Below are positions 7,990-11,865 of a DNA stretch of 11,865 bases, piece after piece. The notes below the pieces were generated by a model, which was given only the letters and a program-made list of their open reading frames with translations, made no database searches and was not told the DNA's origin. Each line of letters begins with the position of its first letter. The first letter of the stretch is position 1. The position numbers and the translations under genes were made by a program. The DNA is from Verrucomicrobia bacterium UBA1412 (lineage in GTDB: Bacteria > Verrucomicrobiota > Verrucomicrobiia > Limisphaerales > UBA1412): assembly GCA_002305615.1 (NCBI GenBank), contig DBPU01000030.1, positions 1 to 11,865 on the forward strand, given 5' to 3'.

Positions 7990-8021
7990 AAAAAACGGCG
8001 AGGCAACAATAGACCTCGCCG
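7990..8021 (-). terminator. Intrinsic terminator/attenuator between rpmA and obg
   Basis: On the minus strand CGGCGAGG pairs with CCTCGCCG (8021-8014 with 8003-7996; 8 bp, GC-rich, 10-base loop). It is followed at once by six T residues (7995-7990). The structure ends only 18 bases before the obg start codon, leaving no room for a separate promoter after it. It would end most rplU-rpmA transcripts and leave obg dependent on readthrough. Confidence 0.8.
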
Positions 8022-8058
8022 CATTCTTTTAAAAACAAAACTTAAGCGGTTGCTTCAA

Positions 8059-8325
8059 TTAATTGGCGCTTACCGTCTCTTCCATCGGAAGAACGCTGAC
8101 CTTGCGGGCATTCTTGTCGAAAGAAACGCGCCCCTCAATCAGTGCAAAAAGCGTCCAATCACGTCCCACTCCGACGTTCTTGCCGGGATGGAACTTGGTG
8201 CCAACCTGGCGCACAATAATGCTGCCGGCGCTTACCACTTCACCTCCGAAGCGCTTAATTCCGCGCATCTTAGGATTACTATCGCGACCGTTGCGGCTAC
8301 TGCCTTGACCTTTTTTATGTGCCAT
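8059..8325 (-). CDS. rpmA: 50S ribosomal protein L27
   Basis: L27 is a component of the large ribosomal subunit whose N terminus reaches towards the peptidyl transferase centre. The 88-residue protein starts MAHKKGQGSSRNGRDSN and continues with the family pattern FGGEVVSAGSIIVRQVGTKFHPGKNVGVGRDWTLFALIEG. The N terminus is the direct MAHKK form, without the cleavable extension found in Firmicutes. It follows rplU after 12 bases and is the only gene here with a strong Shine-Dalgarno (8333-8339). Confidence 0.98.
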   Translation of the reverse strand: MAHKKGQGSSRNGRDSNPKMRGIKRFGGEVVSAGSIIVRQVGTKFHPGKNVGVGRDWTLFALIEGRVSFDKNARKVSVLPMEETVSAN

Positions 8326-8332
8326 GTAAAAT

Positions 8333-8339
8333 CTCCTTT
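8333..8339 (-). promoter_or_regulatory. Strong Shine-Dalgarno of rpmA overlapping the rplU stop
   Basis: AAAGGAG on the minus strand lies 7 bases before the rpmA ATG and shares two bases with the TAA stop of rplU (8340-8338). This suggests translational coupling of L21 and L27. It stands out because nearly all other starts in the window lack such a motif. Confidence 0.75.
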
Positions 8340-8649
8340 ATGCTTTAATTTCTTTGATTCTCAGAACAGTCAGCTCCTGACGGTGACCCTGCGTTTTGTG
8401 GTAACCTTTACGCTTTTTCATCTTGAAAATCGTAACTTTTTCACCACGAATGTGTTTGACCACGTCAGCCACAACACTCGCATTGCTCACGGTCGGCGTA
8501 CCCACAGTCACCTGACCTTCTTTGTTTACCAAAAGGACCTTGTCCAAGGTAACCGTATTGCCCTGATCAGCTTGTAAGCGCTCAACCTGCAGAGTGTCAC
8601 CGGGGGTGACTTTGTATTGCTTGGCGCCAGTTTCAACAACAGCGTACAT
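8338..8649 (-). CDS. rplU: 50S ribosomal protein L21
   Basis: L21 binds 23S rRNA in the large subunit. The 103-residue protein has the typical start MYAVVETGAKQYKVTPGDTLQVERL and the C-terminal signature KMKKRKGYHKTQGHRQELTVLRIKEI. Length matches the family (about 103 residues). It is the first gene of the rplU-rpmA-obg cluster, with a candidate promoter and a structured leader upstream. No Shine-Dalgarno precedes its ATG. Confidence 0.98.
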   Translation of the reverse strand: MYAVVETGAKQYKVTPGDTLQVERLQADQGNTVTLDKVLLVNKEGQVTVGTPTVSNASVVADVVKHIRGEKVTIFKMKKRKGYHKTQGHRQELTVLRIKEIKA

Positions 8650-8713
8650 ATATCGTATAAATCAAAAATGACCGGTGTTTCAGAACCTCATCCGAACCGG
8701 CCTCACGTCCTTA

Positions 8714-8746
8714 CGGGATTTCAAACAAGATTACGAACGAATCCCG
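8714..8746 (-). promoter_or_regulatory. Hairpin at the 5' end of the rplU leader
   Basis: On the minus strand CGGGATT (8746-8740) and AATCCCG (8720-8714) form a perfect 7-bp stem with a 19-base loop. It begins about where transcription from the candidate rplU promoter would start. A structured leader before a ribosomal protein operon often mediates autoregulation or mRNA stability. Here that is inferred; I do not recognise a specific family. Confidence 0.4.
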
Positions 8747-8752
8747 CACAGA

Positions 8753-8781
8753 TCATTACACGGAGCGGAGTCGCAACGCAA
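8753..8781 (-). promoter_or_regulatory. Candidate sigma70 promoter of rplU-rpmA-obg
   Basis: TTGCGT (8781-8776) and TAATGA (8758-8753) on the minus strand are separated by 17 bases. The predicted start near 8746 gives a leader of roughly 97 bases before rplU. It lies between the exonuclease gene end (8835) and rplU, the expected place. Confidence 0.45.
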
Positions 8782-8834
8782 GCGGTTTTTTCAGAAAATT
8801 TCTTCTTCCCGTTTTTCCGCTCTGTCTGGGGGGC

Positions 8835-9554
8835 TTATCGCTCAACCGAAAGCCGCTCTTTCCAGATTTTATAGAGCTCTGTCGTGGCATGAACATCCCG
8901 GATACAGTATTCTGCAATCTGCCGGAAACGCCCTTCCTGTATCATCTGCGTAACATCACTGCCAGTGACTCCCTGGGCCTTGGGCGAGGGGATTCCGAAA
9001 GCTTTGCAGTAGAAATCCAGATTAAAGGGACGGCATGCGCCCATCCGCCCGCCTGCTCCGTAAAAGGTGAGCTGCTCCAATAGATCACAGTGCGGCGCGT
9101 CTGAGAAACGGTAACCGAGCCAGTTTTTCCTCGTAATCGGGATATTGAGCAGTGCCGACCTCAAGTAGAGGTAGGGAATATCGAAATTGCGCCCGTTAAA
9201 CGTGACGACACTATCGAACTTGAGCGCCAATTCCCAGAAATGGGCCAGGAGATCGGCCTCATCCGGATAAGCGACATACTCGATTTCCTCGTCCGGCGAA
9301 GATTCATCCTCAAAATCCTCCGACAGATAGAGAGCTTTTCCCCGGGCTGTTTGCGGATTGAGCATCCCGATGCAGACGATCTGCCCGGTCAGGGGCCACA
9401 ACCCGAAAAAGTGGGCAATATCCAGGCGTTTCTTTTCGCGCGCTACTTCGTCGGGCTGATTTTCTGCCTCGCGAAAGAGATATTCCTGCTGAGCCTCGTC
9501 GAAGTTATCGATCGGCTGAGCAGTCGTTTCAATGTCAAACACCATCGTTGCCAT
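8835..9554 (-). CDS. Predicted 3'-5' exonuclease, PolB-like RNase H fold
   Basis: This 239-residue protein resembles the stand-alone DEDD exonucleases related to the proofreading domain of family B DNA polymerases. Exo I is FDIET (Asp7, Glu9) at the very N terminus. Exo II is FNGRNFD (119-125, with Asp125). Exo III is YCIRD (Tyr216 to Asp220), the DEDDy arrangement with all four acidic residues and the tyrosine present. A region FSDAPHCDLLEQLTFYG (150-166) is also typical. No polymerase domain is attached. The true substrate (DNA or RNA) is unknown, but the complete active site argues for a working nuclease. It lies upstream of rplU on the same strand, but the rplU promoter candidate suggests separate expression. 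The ATG at 9554 is used; another ATG lies three codons in. Confidence 0.85.
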   Translation of the reverse strand: MATMVFDIETTAQPIDNFDEAQQEYLFREAENQPDEVAREKKRLDIAHFFGLWPLTGQIVCIGMLNPQTARGKALYLSEDFEDESSPDEEIEYVAYPDEADLLAHFWELALKFDSVVTFNGRNFDIPYLYLRSALLNIPITRKNWLGYRFSDAPHCDLLEQLTFYGAGGRMGACRPFNLDFYCKAFGIPSPKAQGVTGSDVTQMIQEGRFRQIAEYCIRDVHATTELYKIWKERLSVER

Positions 9555-9633
9555 AAAGGACCCATCAAAGCATATTCAGCCTAAATTTCCAACATTTTCC
9601 GTTGGGTGTCCGGCTCCGCAGACGCGCAGTTTT

Positions 9634-9668
9634 TAACCGCAGATGACGCAGATTCGCACAGATTTTTT
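9634..9668 (+). repeat. ACCGCAGATG-type intergenic repeat, three-unit copy
   Basis: The sequence holds TAACCGCAGATGACGCAGAT followed by a third, imperfect CGCACAGAT unit and a T run. The CGCAGAT core is repeated at short spacing. A second copy is at 11713-11737. Such repeats recur in intergenic regions of several PVC and related genomes; no function is known to me. Confidence 0.7.
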
Positions 9669-9682
9669 AGGAAGGGATAACC

Positions 9683-9714
9683 GGATGCGGATCATACACA
9701 TCACATAGCCCGGG
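9683..9714 (-). repeat. Truncated copy of the three-hairpin cassette
   Basis: Positions 9683-9714 match 10949-10981 of the full cassette at 29 of 33 aligned positions, with one gap and three substitutions. The match covers the third hairpin, the linker and the first arm of the central hairpin. The remaining parts are missing, so it is a remnant. It lies 15 bases from an ACCGCAGATG repeat. Confidence 0.65.
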
Positions 9715-9722
9715 ACTTTTCC

Positions 9723-10181
9723 CTATCTGGCATCATCAAGCATCTTTTGAAGGAGCATATCGGCTTCATATTTTTTTTGATAAAGTTCCAGCAGTTTCTC
9801 GGATTCGAGAGGTCTGACTGAACCATCCTTTTCTTTGATATATTGCTCGAACTCACCTGTTGAGTCATCCATAATCATCACAGTCTCAAAAAAACCATCT
9901 CCATCCTCATCAGATTCTCCTGCAGTAAATCCATTGAGTATATAGAGCCGGGATTTCTTACCGCGGTTAGTCATTTCCGCTAAAATACGTTGCTCTCCTC
10001 TATAGGTTTTCTTCATAGAAAAGTCTTTTTCGGGAACACTCGATTCTTTGACTGATATTTTCATCTCATCCAAAGAGCGTGTATGGGGCGCTGAATAGTT
10101 TTTACTCTCAGAATGATGTGAGACACAGCCGGAAAAGAGTATCGCGACTCCCAGACAGAATATTGTTTTAGAGATTTCCAT
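9723..10181 (-). CDS. Putative lipoprotein with a DxDxDG calcium-loop-like motif
   Basis: I do not recognise this 152-residue protein. The N terminus (MEISKTIFCLGVAILFSGC) is a short lipoprotein-type signal with Cys19 as the likely lipidated residue, placing it in the cell envelope. A linker rich in Ser and Lys follows. The central part (about 57-118) looks like a small beta-rich repeat centred on DEDGDGFFE (91-99), which has Asp at 91, 93 and 95 and resembles an EF-hand or dockerin-like calcium loop. The C terminus is a charged helix (about 126-152). Base composition is more AT-rich than the left part of the window. No start-site motif is visible, but an AT-rich promoter candidate lies just upstream. 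Confidence 0.7.
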   Translation of the reverse strand: MEISKTIFCLGVAILFSGCVSHHSESKNYSAPHTRSLDEMKISVKESSVPEKDFSMKKTYRGEQRILAEMTNRGKKSRLYILNGFTAGESDEDGDGFFETVMIMDDSTGEFEQYIKEKDGSVRPLESEKLLELYQKKYEADMLLQKMLDDAR

Positions 10182-10204
10182 ATTGTATAATTATCTTAAA
10201 AAAA

Positions 10205-10233
10205 ATTTTATTATTTATTTTTTGTCTTTACAA
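10205..10233 (-). promoter_or_regulatory. Possible promoter of the lipoprotein gene
   Basis: On the minus strand TTGTAA (10233-10228) and TAAAAT (10210-10205) are 17 bases apart, and the -10 box ends 23 bases before the start codon. The surrounding region is almost entirely A and T, where such matches arise easily, so confidence is low. Confidence 0.3.
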
Positions 10234-10324
10234 AAGCATAAAAAATATATCTTATATTTGAAATACTGGATCCTGCTACGACAAACTGGAACATAGTACT
10301 TTTTAAATATGGAGACAGCATCCG

Positions 10325-10828
10325 TTACCAAACAATATCATCTCCAAGACATCTTTCATCTATCCCATTAGGGCCGCTGGACCAAACAATAATTGGAAGG
10401 TGTTTTATTTCCTCAACGTGTTCTATATTCAAAAATTTATTTTTAAAAATAGAATCGCTTCCTGACAATTTGTAATTTATTTTAATAATATTAGTTGTAT
10501 AATCTACATTAAAGGTATTCCCCCACCCATCAAATTTAAGATCTTTATCAAATTTATACCCATAATATTCAAAATATTTTTCCATAATTGTGAAAAATTC
10601 TTCTTTTAACTGTATATTTTTATTTCCAAAAATGTCTTTTTGGTAAAATTTTTCATTCTCTATAATAGAAAAGAAAATATTCAACGTCTTCAACGATCCA
10701 ATTGTCTTATCTGAGCAAGATCCCGGCCCCAAAGGAGGTAATGATGGAATAACACAAAATATTCCAAGGATCAGTAAGCATGCTCCAATAAACGGAACCC
10801 AAAATTTAAAGGATATTTTTTTCATCAT
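10325..10828 (-). CDS. Membrane-anchored protein with a GspG-like C-terminal end
   Basis: This 167-residue protein has a Lys start (MMKKISFK) and one hydrophobic segment (about 9-30), then an extracytoplasmic part with Cys38 and Cys160 as a possible disulfide pair. The C-terminal half carries DGWGN (100-104), WSSGPNG (149-155) and GDDIVW (162-167). The order 'D-WGN ... SSGPNG ... DDI' is the pattern of the C-terminal domain of the type II secretion major pseudopilin GspG. The N-terminal prepilin cleavage site (Gly-Phe with Glu at +5) is not seen, so this may be a pseudopilin-fold protein used in another way. The gene is strongly AT-rich and has no partners of a secretion system nearby. The start could equally be the second ATG at 10825. 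Confidence 0.62.
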   Translation of the reverse strand: MMKKISFKFWVPFIGACLLILGIFCVIPSLPPLGPGSCSDKTIGSLKTLNIFFSIIENEKFYQKDIFGNKNIQLKEEFFTIMEKYFEYYGYKFDKDLKFDGWGNTFNVDYTTNIIKINYKLSGSDSIFKNKFLNIEHVEEIKHLPIIVWSSGPNGIDERCLGDDIVW

Positions 10829-10921
10829 CTCGTTTTGTATTTTGGAATATTCTTTCCTTCGCCAATAGATAAACGTCTATCTTCATCGATTCATCCAACA
10901 GATCCCTCATAACCAATAAAA

Positions 10922-11039
10922 TAGCCCCAAAGGGTGCAGCAAATCTGAGGTATGCGGAGCATACCCATCCCATAGCCCGGGGTCACAGCCCCCGGGTAAA
11001 CATCCACCCCACGTCCATACTCGACCCTGGAGGGGTCGC
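10922..11039 (-). repeat. Full three-hairpin intergenic cassette
   Basis: Read on the minus strand this GC-rich block in an AT-rich region contains, in order: hairpin 1 CGACCC/GGGTCG (11038-11022, loop CTCCA), a 25-base linker, hairpin 2 CCCGGGG/CCCCGGG (10996-10976), a 10-base linker beginning CTATGGGAT, and hairpin 3 GGTATGC/GCATACC (10965-10949, loop TCC). A weaker fourth hairpin, GCACCCTTTGGGGC, lies at 10937-10924. The stems are perfect, which points to selection or recent spread as a repeat. A copy with the same layout but different stem sequences lies at 11766-11864. Confidence 0.7.
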
Positions 11040-11100
11040 ATCCACAACGCCGAAACTCAAGAATAGTATTCAACCACAAACTCCGCTTTGGACATTTATT

Positions 11101-11517
11101 TCACATTCCATAATTTAGATTATATGTAATTATATTGGAAGAAGTTAAATTACAACGAACAGAAATCCGCCGACTGTTAGCCTGATTCGTCAAATCAATA
11201 TGAATATCATTAAAATTTGTTTTAGAAAACAAGTTGGTTTTTATCTGTTGTGAATCACTCGATATTATCCATTGCGAAGGCTCAAGATTTGCACTCTGTA
11301 GGCTATATTCCAGCCCATCCAGGACTACATTCCCCGGAACCATAGTTTCGGTTTCTTCAAAGGAATACCTGAATTCTCCTATATGAAGACGACTTGGTAC
11401 TAGCATCATGGCAACAGCGATTAAAATCATAAAACAACAAATAAATATAATACAATAAAAAATTAACTTAATTATAAATGATTGATTTTTTATTATATTT
11501 ATAATTTTATAATTCAT
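11101..11517 (-). CDS. Unrecognised one-helix membrane protein
   Basis: I do not recognise this 138-residue protein. It has a basic N terminus and a long hydrophobic segment (about 14-40, SFIIKLIFYCIIFICCFMILIAVAMMLV), then an extracytoplasmic domain of about 98 residues. That domain looks beta-rich, with alternating hydrophobic residues (FRYSFEET, ISVRCNL, ITYNLNY). No catalytic motif is visible. The gene is very AT-rich and flanked by two hairpin cassettes in opposite orientation, suggesting an accessory or mobile segment. There is no clear Shine-Dalgarno. It could be a species-specific protein of unknown role. Confidence 0.5.
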   Translation of the reverse strand: MNYKIINIIKNQSFIIKLIFYCIIFICCFMILIAVAMMLVPSRLHIGEFRYSFEETETMVPGNVVLDGLEYSLQSANLEPSQWIISSDSQQIKTNLFSKTNFNDIHIDLTNQANSRRISVRCNLTSSNIITYNLNYGM

Positions 11518-11712
11518 TTCAATTTATAGGATTATAGTTAATTCCGCAGCTCCCTGCATTCACCATCCGTTGTTGTCAGCAGATCAGTCACGTTAGAATT
11601 CGTTTATATTTCGGGCATTTTGAGTTTATAAGGGCTTCCACCGTTTACACAATAATTCCACTCGGTATTGTGGATGATTTCCAAGGAGATGCAATGTTTT
11701 TTTCAATTTATC
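11518..11712. other. Gene-free stretch with a weak inverted repeat
   Basis: I see no gene or promoter I can support here. CACAATA (11648-11654) and TATTGTG (11666-11672) form a 7-bp inverted repeat with an 11-base loop, without a U tract. The stretch runs into the ACCGCAGATG repeat and the second hairpin cassette. Confidence 0.4.
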
Positions 11713-11737
11713 TAACCGCAGATGAACGCAGATTTTT
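11713..11737 (+). repeat. ACCGCAGATG-type intergenic repeat, two-unit copy
   Basis: The sequence TAACCGCAGATGAACGCAG and following bases contain CGCAGAT twice, then a run of T. It matches the copy at 9634-9668 apart from one inserted base and the missing third unit. It lies 29 bases before the second hairpin cassette. Confidence 0.7.
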
Positions 11738-11765
11738 TTGAGTGAGAAGTTCAAGTTGTGAAGTA

Positions 11766-11864
11766 CCGCCCTTCAGGCGGGGAGATGGGGGAGGCTTCCA
11801 TCCGTAGGTACGTCTCCCTCCGGGAGCCGCACCCACGGTTATGCACATTCGCCTCTCCGAGGCG
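11766..11864 (+). repeat. Second three-hairpin cassette, reaching the window edge
   Basis: On the plus strand: hairpin 1 CCGCC/GGCGG (11766-11780, loop CTTCA), a 21-base linker, a compound hairpin 2, an 11-base linker TTATGCACATT, and hairpin 3 CGCCTC/GAGGCG (11850-11864, loop TCC). Hairpin 2 has an outer stem CCGTAGGT/ACCCACGG (11802-11809 with 11831-11838, one mismatch) and an inner CTCCC/GGGAG (11814-11826). Hairpin order, linker lengths and the loops of hairpins 1 and 3 agree with the cassette at 10922-11039, although the stems differ. Confidence 0.68.
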
Positions 11865-11865
11865 T

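Noticed and set aside
10891..11079. Minus-strand open reading frame of 62 codons
   Set aside because: It lies wholly over the hairpin cassette and its peptide simply follows the palindromes; repeats of this type often produce such spurious reading frames.
9634..11739. CRISPR array suggested by the two ACCGCAGATG repeats
   Set aside because: The copies are 2 kb apart, internally degenerate, without regular spacers, and no cas gene is present.
11694..11741. Fifteen-codon plus-strand reading frame with AAGGAG five bases upstream
   Set aside because: It reads into the ACCGCAGATG repeat and its T run, has no recognisable peptide, and is too short to support.

Overview
The window looks like a chromosomal segment of a Gram-negative bacterium of the PVC group, most likely Verrucomicrobiota or Lentisphaerota. 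This rests on the PurS/PurQ/short-PurL purine enzymes, a short mannose-1-phosphate guanylyltransferase, start codons that mostly lack Shine-Dalgarno sequences, and intergenic repeats of the ACCGCAGATG type with multi-hairpin cassettes. The assignment is inference; no rRNA is present to confirm it.

Layout, left to right. Positions 1-55 hold the 5' part of an initiator tRNA-Met (minus strand) with its own promoter. Positions 138-5372 hold a tight minus-strand series, read right to left: purS, purQ, purL, a mannose-1-phosphate guanylyltransferase and an araD-type L-ribulose-5-phosphate 4-epimerase, with gaps of only 8-30 bases. This looks like one operon joining formylglycinamidine ribonucleotide synthesis to two sugar-phosphate enzymes. 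Divergent from purS is a solitary HlyD-type membrane fusion protein (plus), which ends in a strong bidirectional terminator. Next comes the classic ribosomal cluster rplU-rpmA-obg (minus), with a promoter and leader hairpin before rplU and a strong intrinsic terminator between rpmA and obg. Upstream lies a PolB-like 3'-5' exonuclease gene.

From about 9.55 kb to the end the character changes. The region is AT-rich over long stretches. It carries a small lipoprotein with a calcium-loop-like motif, a membrane-anchored protein whose end resembles the type II secretion pseudopilin GspG, and an unrecognised one-helix membrane protein. These are interspersed with repeats: two ACCGCAGATG units and three copies (one full, one reaching the window edge, one truncated) of a conserved three-hairpin cassette.

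The left 9.5 kb is ordinary housekeeping sequence. The most distinctive points are the A29:U41 variant in the initiator tRNA, the purine/sugar operon arrangement, the insertion in Obg, the terminator ahead of obg and the hairpin cassettes. I did not find a defence system, CRISPR array, transposase or biosynthetic cluster.
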